Source of the DNA: Ignavibacteria bacterium
GTDB taxonomy: Bacteria > Bacteroidota > Ignavibacteria > SZUA-365
Length of the DNA stretch: 47,315 bases
Assembly (NCBI GenBank): GCA_016720835.1
Contig: JADKJW010000012.1
Location: forward strand, 1-47,315
Direction of reading: 5' to 3'
Part shown: positions 20,327 to 28,831 of the stretch, piece after piece
Layout of the letters: each line of letters opens with the position of its first letter
Numbering within the stretch: the first letter of the stretch is position 1
Translations under genes and position numbers: made by a program
Notes under the pieces: generated by a model
Told to the model about the DNA's origin: nothing
What the model saw: only the letters and a program-made list of their open reading frames with translations
The model's database searches: none

Positions 20327-20671
20327 ATGAAAGAGATAAAGGCCATCATCAGACCGTTCAAACTCTCGGACGTTCTCGAATCCTTGAAGAGGATTAATGG
20401 TCTGCCAGGATTGACCGTCGACAGGACGGTCGTCGGCTTCGGCAGATCGTCCGCCACGAGTTCGGAACTGCATGACGTCACAGAACTGCTCGAAGGTGTA
20501 CAGAAGGTGAGAATCGAGATGGTCGTTCCGGACGCGATGGTGGAGAGCGTGATAGGCGCGATCCAGGAGCACGCGTACACGGGAAATCCGGGCGACGGGA
20601 AGATCTTCGTCTACGCGGTTGAGGAGGTCGTGAAGATCCGCACGAAGGAGAGAGGAGAAAAGGCAATATGA
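20327..20671 (+). CDS. PII-family signalling protein of the metal-efflux type
   Basis: Intact 114-residue GlnB/GlnK-like protein, ATG 20327, 20 bases after the RND stop. It starts MKEIKAIIRPFKLSDVLESL, a canonical PII strand-helix. The ATP-binding B-loop TGNPGDGKIFV (about 85-95) and the C-loop arginine region VKIRTKERG are kept. The T-loop has the normal length between GFGR and KVRIE but lost its usual residues: the position of uridylylated Tyr51 of E. coli GlnB is Glu53 here, Tyr46 is Leu48, and Gln39, which helps bind 2-oxoglutarate, is Ser41. Nitrogen-type control is therefore unlikely. A PII subgroup next to CusABC-type genes has been described (PII-NG); this protein fits by context. Its stop overlaps the ATPase start as ATGA. 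Confidence 0.9.
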   Translation: MKEIKAIIRPFKLSDVLESLKRINGLPGLTVDRTVVGFGRSSATSSELHDVTELLEGVQKVRIEMVVPDAMVESVIGAIQEHAYTGNPGDGKIFVYAVEEVVKIRTKERGEKAI

Positions 20672-22781
20672 ACTCGCCGGAGTTGCGGACTCTCCAATGG
20701 CGAGTTGCCAACCTCGATTGCGAGAACGAGGCGGGCAGGATCCGGGCCGGATTGGCGGCGATCCCTGCCATCACCGAGCTGGAAGATTTTCCCACGATCT
20801 GCGAAACTGTCTTTCATCCTGGACGAATCGAGACTGGATCCTGATGAAGTGAAATCTACACTGCAGCGGTTGGGGTTCCCTGTCCTTCCTACGCGTGAGA
20901 TCGAAGTGCAACCCGCACCATGGAAGAATTCAAAGTCATCGCCTCGCTGATTTCCGGCGCAATTCTCGCCTTCACGTGGTTCGGAGTGGAATTCATCTCG
21001 GTCCCTGTAACGGCCGCACCATACTGTATGCGATTGGTATCCTCATGGGAGGATACCAATTCGAGCGGAGGCCATCGAAAGCTTGCTCCGCGAGAAGAAG
21101 TCGGGATCGAATTCCTGATGAGCGTTGCCGCCATTGCCGCATTCTCTTTGGGGCAAGCCCGGAAGCGCTCGATCGTGTTTTCTGTACTCAATTTCGGAAG
21201 CGCTTGAGGGGTACACCGGGGATAAGACGCGAAACGCAATTCGCGCACTCATGAACCTCACGCCAAAGGATGCAACAGTGACCCGGGACGGCCGGGAGCT
21301 TGTCGTCCCTGTGGATGAGATTGTTGTGGATGATGTGTTTCTCCTGCGGCCGGGCCAGTATATGTGCCGACGGACGGCACGGTGATCCGTGGTTCATCAA
21401 GCGTGAACCAGGCGACGCTGACTGGAGAATCCGTGCCCGTTGACAAAGCGGTCGGCGATACGGTATTCGCGGGTACGGTCAACGAAAGAGGTGCTCTCGA
21501 AGTTGTGGCGACGAAAACGGCGAGCGATACCATGCTTGCGCGGATCATTCAGCTCGTCGAAGAGGCGCAGGAAGAAAGAGGAAAATCGGAGAGGTTCATC
21601 CGGCGCTTCGGAAAAATTTACAGCCCCTCCGTTCTCTTCACCGGAATTCTGCTCGGTGTCGTCCCCGCCATCTTCGATGGATTGTGGCTCGAATGGGCAG
21701 TGCGGGCAACGGTGTTCATCGTCTCCGCATCGCCGTGCGCACTCGTCATTTCAATCCCGTCACAATGTTATCAGCTCTCGGTAACGGCGCGCGGAAGGGG
21801 ATTCTCATCAAAGGCGGCGTGTACCTCGAAGAGCTCGTGAAGGTTCGCGTTGTTGCGTTCGATAAAACTGGAACGCTGACAGTCGGCAAACCGAGAGTCC
21901 ATGATGTCATCGCGTTCAATGGACGGACGGCAAACGATGTCGTGACACTGGCTGCTTCCGTCGAACAGTTTTCACAGCATCCACTCGCGCAGTCGATAGT
22001 GGATGAAGCAAAACAAAGGGGATGCGCCCTCAGACCTGTGACAAGATTTCAATCCCACATCGGCCAGGGTGTATCTGCCGAAGTCGATGGGCAAATACTT
22101 CTCGTCGGCAGTCCTGAATGGTGCATCGCGAGCGGTTCCATGGAGACTGAACCGATGAATCTCCGCATCGATTCGCTTCGAATGGAAGGTAAGACTATTG
22201 CGATCATAGCAAGCGATGGAGTGGCATTCGGGATAATTGCCGTACGGGACGGAATCAGACCCAACGCCATTGAGTCCCCTGGTCGCGCTGCGAAAGGAAG
22301 GAATCGAGCACATCGTGATGCTCACGGGTGATAATCCGACAACGGCTGCCGCTATCGCCCTAGAGGTCGGAGTGGATGAGTTTTTCCACCATGATGCTTG
22401 AAGATAAATCCTCCAAAGTAAAGGAACTTGAAAAATGGCACGGGAAGTTGATGATGGTCGGTGACGGTGTGAATGATGTGTTGGCGCTGGTGTCTGCGAC
22501 TGTCGGCGTCGCGATGGGTGCCGTTGGAACCGATGTAGCGTTGAGACGGCAGATGTCGCGCCTCATGGAGACGACCTTTCGAAACTGGCGCACCGGCGCT
22601 TCGACTTGCGAAACGCGCCAGGCGTGTCGTATTGCAGAATCTGACGCTCTCCATGATTGTCATTACGGGGCTGGCAATCGGTTCGATCGCTGGCGGTTTT
22701 ACTCTGCCGATTGCAGTCATTGCTCACGAGTTGAGTGAATTACTGGTCATCGTGAATGGATTACGTCTCATGCGGGCGTAA
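20668..22781 (+). CDS. P1B-type heavy-metal transporting ATPase (frameshifted)
   Basis: ATP-driven metal exporter of about 700 residues; ATG 20668 overlaps the PII stop. N-terminal HMA-like domain: WRVANLDCENEAGRIRAGL, where the usual CxxC is DCENE, only one Cys. Actuator domain: VNQATLTGESVPVDKAVGD (TGES). TM6: VFIVSASPCALVISIP, that is SPC in place of CPC, as in the P1B-4 (Co2+ and related) group. Phosphorylation site: VAFDKTGTLTVGKPRV near 21856-21905. N-domain: FSQHPLAQSI (HP motif). P-domain: TGDNPTTAAAIALE and MVGDGVNDVLAL. Last TM: IAVIAHELSELLVIVNGLRL, whose HE-x-S-E resembles the TM8 HEGGT element. Frame breaks near 20800, 21010, 21205, 21360, 21770, 22275, 22380-22430 and 22560-22620. 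It probably shares substrate with the RND pump. Confidence 0.85.
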
Positions 22782-22832
22782 CGTGCGGCGAGCATCCACC
22801 GGACCAGACTGGAACGGGAAGGGCAGACTTCG

Positions 22833-23186
22833 ATGAGGAGAAGAGCGGTCTCAATTCGAACAGCGGGAGTTGGCGGCGCACATCTCACAGCGTTTGTTTC
22901 GGCGCGAGCACACCATGCGCGAAAATCGCGACCGGAAATGTTCCGCCAATTCTGCTCGCGGATCTCCTCTATCTCGGATCAGTATCAGGGCTGGGGGCTT
23001 TGGCTGATTCTGCATGGTCGTCGGCCGATAGTGAATTTGGACTCGCGCCGTCACATGGGATGGTTTCTTTCTGCCGTACGTCTCGGCGGGATTGTCGGGC
23101 CTGCGCTTCTCACGATCGATCCTTCGAGCACCGAAGGGTCGACCACGTCTTTGCTGGAGCCCTCGACAACTGTATGCCGTTCGTAA
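22833..23186 (+). pseudogene. EamA/DMT-family transporter, N-terminal remnant
   Basis: Rejoining frames gives FGASTPCAKIATGNVPPILL then ADLLYLGSVSGLGALAD (22890-23010) and, further on, WFLSAVRLGGIVGPALLTI and STEGSTTSLLEP (23062-23160). These match the first three or four helices of EamA-type drug/metabolite transporters, which begin with a Phe-Gly-Ala-Ser-Thr-Pro helix and a Gly-Gly-x-x-Gly-Pro helix. The family is about 290 residues with ten helices; here only about 115 codons remain before a stop at 23186, and nothing of the second EamA repeat is visible. The toxin-antitoxin pair starts right after on the other strand. ATG 22833 follows AAGGG. Either a true truncation or a misassembly join. 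Confidence 0.55.
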
Positions 23187-23255
23187 CGAAAGAGGCGTCG
23201 GTATTTGTTGGAACCACTTTTAATTTCTTCATGTGTTGCGCTAGATTCTTGAGAC

Positions 23256-23517
23256 CTCACCCCTCGGTACGCGTCCTTCCGATGCGCGATCTTCACAATG
23301 ATGACGGTGATGACGTCATCCTCGATTTCGTACAGGACGCGGTACGTGCCCACGCGCAATCGATAGCGTTCGAGACCCGCAGCTTCTCGCTTCCGACTGG
23401 TCGCGGCGACGCCGCCAGGCCGTCGATATGGCGGAGAATGCGGGCGACATCCTTTTCCGGAAACGTGCGCAGATCTTTCGCGACGGACTTCCTGAAAACG
23501 GGCCTATATCTTTCCAT
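23256..23517 (-). CDS. RelE/ParE-family toxin (one frameshift)
   Basis: Likely mRNA-cleaving or gyrase-type toxin of about 86 residues. ATG 23517 gives MERYRPVFRKSVAKDLRTFP then VARILRHIDGLAASPRPVGS, the standard two-helix start of RelE. After a shift near 23370 it continues RVGTYRVLYEIEDDVITVII and VKIAHRKDAYRG, the typical core strands with the Arg-x-Gly-x-Tyr-Arg and His-Arg positions. Read literally, the frame goes on to 23051, but collapsing one G near 23260 creates a stop right after AYRG, the usual family end. The start codon lies inside the end of the antitoxin gene, so the pair is translationally coupled. Confidence 0.82.
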
Positions 23518-23738
23518 GCTTTCGAGGGGTCCTTCAACAGCGCTTCATAGGTCATCGTCGGCTCTGCGGCGCGCGTTTCGAATGCGGCGAGGTCGTCCGC
23601 ATCCTCGCGCAGCAGTTCGCGGATCGCGTCATTCACCAGGTCCGACATGCTGCGCTGCGTGTGTGCCGCCCTGATCCTCAGTGCCTGATGCAACGCGGGG
23701 TCGAAGTAAATGGTCGCGCGTTTCGTGGTTTCGCTCAT
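23507..23738 (-). CDS. Ribbon-helix-helix antitoxin, CopG/RelB type
   Basis: About 76 residues from ATG 23738, with AAGGAGG three bases before. The N terminus, TKRATIYFDPALHQALRIRA then QRSMSDLVNDAIRELL (about residues 5-42), is a ribbon-helix-helix DNA-binding domain: beta strand RATIYF, helix, and the S-x-S-D turn. The C-terminal tail (FETRAAEPTMTYEALLKD) binds the toxin in this family. As written the frame reads through the toxin start; removing one C from CCCC near 23528 ends it at KHGKI-stop, the common ending for these antitoxins. Expected to repress its own promoter through the operator at 23778-23791. Confidence 0.85.
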
Positions 23739-23756
23739 GGTTCCTCCTTGGCCAGC

Positions 23757-23791
23757 AAGCTACGGAATCCTGATGATAACGTCAAGACGTT
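23757..23791 (-). promoter_or_regulatory. Promoter and operator of the toxin-antitoxin pair
   Basis: Read on the minus strand: -35 TTGACG (23785-23780), 17 bases, then -10 TAGCTT (23762-23757), 18 bases before the antitoxin start. An inverted repeat, AACGTC-AA-GACGTT (23778-23791), covers the -35 box, which is where an RHH antitoxin would bind to repress its own operon. A half-site-like GACGGT and ACGTC follow on the upstream side. Confidence 0.5.
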
Positions 23792-23928
23792 AAGACGGTA
23801 CATCTACGTCAACCCCCGGTCATGGGCGAAACGTCGGCGTATACAAATCAGCGACCTGGTCGATGGACTTCCGACTCGTGATGCCTATTTTTCAACAGAC
23901 AGTTCCTCTCATCCGCACCAGGAATATC

Positions 23929-25196
23929 ATGAAACGCATCCGTTGCATCGCAGCGCTGGGCATGCTCCTCTGCCTTTCGGCGCAGCTCTCCGCGCAGAGC
24001 ACCGCGTGGACTCGCATGAGCGCCATGGACAAGGGCATCAACCTCTCCAACTGGCTCGAGGCGCTGGCTCGGCGCCGTATCCGAATCCCACCGAATATCT
24101 GCGCGGCGAACTCGAGACGCTCGTGCAGATGGGCTCCGCACCATCCGGGTGCCCGTCATCTTCGAGTGGTGACGGATGACAAGCCCCCTACGCCGCGATC
24201 ACCGACAACGCGCCCGCGATCATCGACTCGGTGATCGTCCCGGTCGCGGGAGAAATACGGTCTCGTCGTGATCCTCGACAACCATCACGGGCGCGAGCCG
24301 ACCCGAGTATCGCATCGGCGATATTCCCCGTCTGCGGCATGGGGCCTTCCCTCGCGCAGAAGTACCGCGCCTTGCCGCATGACCGGTACTTTTTCGAGCT
24401 TGCGCAACGAACCGACGCTGGAGAATCATCGACACCATCCGCGCGCACGACGCCGATCGCACCCTGGTCGTCGGCGCGAACTGGTGGAACGGGGGCGCCA
24501 GTCTCGCGCAGTCCGTCCCGTACCGCGACGCGCGCGACAACATCATCTACACCTTTCACAACTACGATCCCTTCACCTTCACGCATCAGGGATTCAGCTG
24601 GAGCGGCATCCCGCTCGGCGCCACCTTCGCGTATCCGTCACCCGAGGCCGAGAGCCTCTTCGCCGTCTTCGCCTCCGTCCCGCTAGGTCCGACACCCACG
24701 ACAAACCGGTGTTCCTCGGCGAGTTCGGGGTGAGCTGGTTCGCCGACGCGGCGAGCCGCTGCAACTACATCCGCTGTCTCACGGACGCCTGCGACAGCCT
24801 GCGCTTTCCGTGGCTGTACTGGGATGTGAAGCATGCGGATGACGCCTTCGGCATCTTCCGCGGCGGCGTGGTGCGCGCCGACAGCGTGATCCCGTGTTTC
24901 CGCGATGCGATGGGTATCGCCGTGATTCCGACGCTTGTATCCGATATTTCCGGCGCGGAGGAAATGTTCCGCCTGTTTCCGAATCCCACCGCCGGCACCG
25001 TGACGGTGTCGATGAATGCCCCGTGAGCGAGGCGACGTGCACGCTGTTCCGACGCGATGGGTTCCGGGCGTGATGACGATACGCTTTCACCTCGCGACAC
25101 TGGCCGAGTGAGCGTGGCGCGTCTGCCGGCGGGATGGTACTGGCTCCTGCTGGAACATGGACACGCGAAGTGCAAGCACTGACGATCCGCAGATGA
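23929..25196 (+). CDS. Secreted GH5-family glycoside hydrolase with T9SS sorting domain (frameshifted)
   Basis: Cellulase-like enzyme for extracellular or surface polysaccharide breakdown. ATG 23929 (CAGGAA upstream) begins a signal peptide, MKRIRCIAALGMLLCLSAQL. GH5 landmarks in order: MDKGINLSNWLEA (N-terminal strand), ELETLVQMG followed by TIRVPVIFEW, LVVILDNHHGRE, ELRNEPTLE (the acid/base Glu in NEP, near 24400), TLVVGANWWNGGASLAQ, IIYTFHNYDPFTFTHQG and PVFLGEFGVSWF (the nucleophile Glu, near 24725). After FRDAMGIAVIP comes a T9SS sorting domain: EEMFRLFPNPTAGTVTVSM and ARLPAGWYWLLLEHG, ending LTIRR then stop 25196. Both catalytic Glu are present. Frame breaks near 24070, 24140, 24190, 24250, 24310-24420, 24685, 25020 and 25170. 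Polymer specificity unknown. Confidence 0.85.
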
Positions 25197-25260
25197 CGCA
25201 GATGCACGCGATTCAGCCCGCCGGAGGGCGGCGGCTTGCGGACGCGCGGATGAGGACGGG

Positions 25261-26587
25261 TTACATCTTCGCGCGACGAAATCGCGGAGGATGCCCTTCA
25301 GATTGCGGGTTCGCCGATCTCCTGCAGCTCGTAGGAGACGCGGAGGGCCGGCTTCAGTGATCTTCGATGCGCTTCAGATCGATGGGCGTGCCGATGATCA
25401 CGACGTCGCAGGGCACCTTGTTGATGGTGGTCTCGAGATCCTTCACCTGCTTTCGCGCCATAGCCCATGGCCGGGGAGGAGCATGCCGATTTCGGATAGA
25501 TCTCGAACGTTTTCTTGATCGTGCCGACCGCGTAGGGGCGCGGATCGATCACTTCGGCGGCGCTGGCTTCTGCGCCGCGATCATGCCCGCGCCGAACTTC
25601 ATTTCGCCGTGCGTGAGCGTCGGGCCGTCCTCGACGACGAGGGCGCGCTTGCCCATGATGAGTTCCGCGCGCTCGACGATGAGCGGGGAGGCCGCGTCGA
25701 CGATGAGGGCCTTCGCATTGACGCTGCGGATGTTGTCGCGCAATTCGAACACCGCCTCGGCGCTCGCCGTGTCGATCTTGTTGATCACGACCACGTCGGC
25801 GGGCGCAGGTTCGCCTCGCTCGGGAAGTACGAGCTCGTCGCCCCACGCGCGGCGGATCGGCCATGACGATGCATGTCGGGCTTGTAGAAGGGCAGATCGT
25901 TGTTGCCGCCGTCCCACAGGACCACGTCGGCTTCCTTCTCGGCCTGCTCGATGATGGCCTTGTAGTCGACGCTGCGTAGATGATGGTGCCCGACCGATAT
26001 GCGGTTCCGTACTCTTCCATCTCCTCGATGGTGCAATTGGCTTCTTCAGGTCGGCGACCGACGCGAAACGCTGCACCTTCTGCTTCTCGGGAGGTCGCCG
26101 TAGGGCATCGGGTGGCGGATCGCCACGACCTTCAGGCCCATTTCCTGCAGGAGTCTGGACACCTTGCGGGTGGTCTGGCTCTTGCCGCTGCCGGTGCGCA
26201 CGGCGCAGATGGAAATGACCGGCTTCTTGCGCTGAGCATGGTCGGCTCGGCGCCGAGCAGCTTGAAGTGGGCTCCCGCCGCCGTGGCGCGGGAACCGATG
26301 CTCATGACGCGCTCGTACGGCACGTCGCTGTATGCGAAGACCACTTCCTCGACCTGATGCTTCTTGATCAGCTTCTCGAGATCGGCTTCTTCAAAGATGG
26401 GGATGCCCTTCGGGTACAGTTTCCCCGCGAGCGCCGCCGGGTACTTGCGGCCCGCGATGTCGGGAATCTGCGCGGCGGTGAAGGCCACGACGTTGTAGCG
26501 ATCGTTGTCGCGGTACACCGTGTTGAAATTGTGGAAGTCGCGCCCCGCGGCGCCGACGATGATAGTAGTGATGCGATTCTCAGCCAT
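25261..26587 (-). CDS. Cyclic 2,3-diphosphoglycerate synthetase-like P-loop protein (frameshifted)
   Basis: About 440 residues, related by sequence to predicted GTPases annotated as cyclic 2,3-diphosphoglycerate synthetase. ATG 26587: RITTIIVGAAGRDFHNFNTV, a Rossmann-like start, VEEVVFAYSDVPYERVMSIG, then a P-loop VRTGSGKSQTTR near 26180-26220. Next LQEMGLKVVAIRHPMPYG, VLWDGGNNDLPFYKPDMHI (Walker B-like), DVVVINKIDTA (the NKxD guanine-specificity motif), MGKRALVVEDGPTLTHGEMK and VIDPRPYAVGTIKKTFEIYP. The end rejoins to VSYELQEIGEPNLKGILRDF. Bacterial members have no proven function; the name comes from the methanogen enzyme. Here it is the last gene of a carbamoyl-phosphate operon, 42 bases after rocD. 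Frame breaks near 26230, 26080, 26030, 25970, 25860, 25555, 25490 and 25300. Confidence 0.75.
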
Positions 26588-26629
26588 GCTGCGTGCTCCG
26601 TAGTGTATGAACGATTCGGGGTCAGTCTG

Positions 26630-27826
26630 TTAATCCAGTGCGAGAACGACCTTGCTGATGCGGTCGAAGGCCCAGTCGATCTCTTCTTTCGTGATGACAA
26701 GCGGCGGCGCAAAGCGGATCACGTTGTCGTGCGTTTCCTTGCAGAGGAGGCCTTCCCGCATGAGGGCTTCACAGTACGGACGGGCTTTCGTGTCGAGCAC
26801 GAAGCCGATCCAGAGTCCGCGGCCGCGCACTTCCACGACGTGCGCGGAGGGAATGGAGCGGAGCCGTTCCATGAAGTAGTTGCCGAGCTCGAAGGAACGC
26901 TCGACGAGTTTCTCGTCGACGAGCACCTTCAAAGCGGCGCGTGCCACCGCCGCCGCCAGCGGATTCCCGCCGAACGTCGATCCGTGGTCGCCCGGCTTGA
27001 ACACGCCGAGAATGGCCTTGCTCGACAGCACGGCCGACACCGGATAAAAGCCGCCGGACAGCGCCTTGCCGATGATGACCATGTCGGGGCGGATACCCTC
27101 GTATTCGAAGGCGAAGAGCCGGCCGCTGCGGCCGAGACCGGACTGGATCTCGTCGCAGATCAGCAGCACGTTGTTCTCCTTGCAGATCCGGGCGGCTTCG
27201 CGGAGATACCCCTCGGGCGGCACGATGATGCCCGCCTCGCCCTGTATCGGCTCGACGAGGAAGGCCGCGGTGTTCGGCGTGATCTTCGCTTTCAGGTCCT
27301 CGATGTCGCCGTACTTCGCGATCGGGAAGCCCGGGGTGAGCGGCCCGAAGCCGTCGCGGTACTGCGGCTCGGTGGAGAAGGACACGATCGTCACCGTACG
27401 GCCGTGAAAATTATCGGTCGCGCAAATGATTTCGGCCTTGTCCTGCGGAATGCCCTTCACCGTGTGTCCCCACTTGCGCGCGGCTTTGACGGCGGTCTCG
27501 ACGGCCTCGGCGCCCGAGTTCATCGGCAGCGACATCTCGTAGCCGGTCAGGTCGTGCAGATCCGCGCAAAGCAACGGGAGCTGATCGTTGCGGAAGGCGC
27601 GGCTGGTGAGCGTGACGTTCTTCGCCTGCTCGATGAAGGCCTTCACGATGGCCGGATGGCAGTGGCCCTGATTCACGGCGGAGTAGGCCGCGAGGCAGTC
27701 GAGGTAGCGGTTGCCTTCGACGTCGGTGACCCACGCGCCCTGCGCGGAATGCACGACGACGTCGAGCGGATGGTAATTGTGCGCGCCGTACTGTTCTTCG
27801 AGCGCGATGAAATCCTGTGTGTTCAT
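26630..27826 (-). CDS. rocD: Ornithine aminotransferase
   Basis: Intact 398-residue class-III PLP aminotransferase, converting ornithine plus 2-oxoglutarate to glutamate-5-semialdehyde plus glutamate. Start ATG 27826: MNTQDFIALEEQYGAHNYHP, the standard OAT N terminus with the Tyr-Gly-Ala-His-Asn-Tyr signature that separates it from acetylornithine aminotransferase. PLP-binding features: SGAEAVE (104-110), LLICDEIQSGLGRSGRLFAF (221-240, Asp225 pairs the pyridine N), and Lys254 in IIGKALSGGF as the Schiff-base lysine. GDHGSTFGGNPLA follows. It ends with VITKEEIDWAFDRISKVVLALD. It lies 13 bases after pyrB and supplies a way to turn ornithine released by the first gene of the operon into glutamate or proline. 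No frame break. Confidence 0.93.
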   Translation of the reverse strand: MNTQDFIALEEQYGAHNYHPLDVVVHSAQGAWVTDVEGNRYLDCLAAYSAVNQGHCHPAIVKAFIEQAKNVTLTSRAFRNDQLPLLCADLHDLTGYEMSLPMNSGAEAVETAVKAARKWGHTVKGIPQDKAEIICATDNFHGRTVTIVSFSTEPQYRDGFGPLTPGFPIAKYGDIEDLKAKITPNTAAFLVEPIQGEAGIIVPPEGYLREAARICKENNVLLICDEIQSGLGRSGRLFAFEYEGIRPDMVIIGKALSGGFYPVSAVLSSKAILGVFKPGDHGSTFGGNPLAAAVARAALKVLVDEKLVERSFELGNYFMERLRSIPSAHVVEVRGRGLWIGFVLDTKARPYCEALMREGLLCKETHDNVIRFAPPLVITKEEIDWAFDRISKVVLALD

Positions 27827-27839
27827 GGAGTCCGTCAGT

Positions 27840-28768
27840 CTATGAGTGTGATGTGTCCTGGTCGAAAAGCATGGTCAGGAGCGCCATGCGGACCGTCAGT
27901 CCGTTGCGCGCCTGACGGAAATACGCCGCCCGCGGATCGGAATCGACGGCGGGGTCGATTTCCACCGAGCGGGGCAGCGGGTGCATGATGATGGCGTCGG
28001 GCTTCAGCGTGCGCAGCACCTGCGCGTCGATGTTGTAGCGGGCGAGATTCACGTCCGTGCGGCGAGCCGGTCCCGGTCGATGCGCGTCTGGTACACCACA
28101 TCGGCCGTGGCGAGGGCCTTCGTCGCATCGGTCAGAAGCTCGTACGAGACGTCGCGTTCGTCGAGGTATTCCAGAATGTCGGGCCGGATCTGCATTTCCT
28201 CCGGCGCGATGAAGTAGAGCTTCGTGCGCTCGAATTTTCCGAGCAGGTAGGCCAGCGAGCGGGCGGTGCGCCCCTGATCGAGCGCGCCGATCAGAGCCAC
28301 CGAGAGGCCGTCGAGCGTGTGGCACTCGTTCCAGATCGTGTACAGATCGAGCAGCGCCTGCGTCGGATGCTGGCCGCCCGTTCCGTCGCCCGCGTTGATG
28401 ACGGGGACGGACGACACCGCGGCGGCGCGCGCCGCCCCGCCTTCCTCGTGATGGCGGAGCACGATCGCATCGCAGTAATTCGCGATGATCCGGATGGTGT
28501 CCTCGAGCTGCTCGCCCTCGATCTCCGAGGAGAATTCGCCGGCCTGCTCCGTCGAGAGCACGCGGCCGCCGAGACGGGTCATCGCGGACTCGAAGGAAAA
28601 GCGCGTCCGCGTCGATGACTTGTAGAACAGCGTCGCCATGATGCGGTCCTCGTAATCGCGCGTGCCGCCGCGCGCGAGCACCCGCTCCATGGCGCGCGTG
28701 CGCTCGAACAGCTCCATCAGGAGCGGCACGGTGAACTGCTGGGATTCAATGACGTGTGTCAGTTTCAT
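27840..28768 (-). CDS. pyrB: Aspartate carbamoyltransferase catalytic chain (one frameshift)
   Basis: About 309 residues; makes carbamoyl-aspartate from carbamoyl phosphate and aspartate, first committed pyrimidine step. ATG 28768: MKLTHVIESQQFTVPLLMEL. Carbamoyl-phosphate site: KSSTRTRFSFESAMTRLGG (STRTR at 52-56). HPTQALLDLYTIWNE (134-148) is typical of aspartate, not ornithine, transferases. One shift near 28055 then gives NIDAQVLRTLKPDAIIMHPL with HPLPR and ARNGLTVRMALL, the conserved C-terminal pieces. The stop is TAG ending at 27840. No regulatory pyrI is seen. It sits inside an operon with ornithine carbamoyltransferase and carbamate kinase, all handling carbamoyl phosphate. The 63-base gap to arcC contains a hairpin. 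Confidence 0.88.
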
Positions 28769-28794
28769 GCTCGTGTGCTGTGTCGGCGCCGTGC

Positions 28795-28815
28795 TTCCCG
28801 CAGTGTTTGCGGGGA
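28795..28815 (-). promoter_or_regulatory. Hairpin in the arcC-pyrB gap
   Basis: CCCGCA (28797-28802), five-base loop, TGCGGG (28808-28813), extendable outwards by one G-U and one A-T pair. It is in the 63-base space between arcC and pyrB and could stabilise, process or attenuate the message so that pyrB and the genes after it are made in different amounts from argF-arcC. No U-run follows in either direction. Confidence 0.35.
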
Positions 28816-28831
28816 ACGAACAGTGCCGGAA

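Noticed and set aside
20327..20671. Reading the PII gene as a classical nitrogen regulator (glnB/glnK)
   Set aside because: No ammonium transporter or glutamine synthetase nearby, and T-loop tyrosines are missing; context is metal efflux.
25218..25231. CCGCC-GGAG-GGCGG hairpin between the convergent GH5 and GTPase genes
   Set aside because: Only five pairs and such short GC stems arise often by chance here; a bidirectional terminator cannot be supported.
26267..27988. Plus-strand open frame of 573 codons opposite rocD
   Set aside because: Shadow of the ornithine aminotransferase gene; composition is Arg/Val/Asp-biased and no domain is seen.
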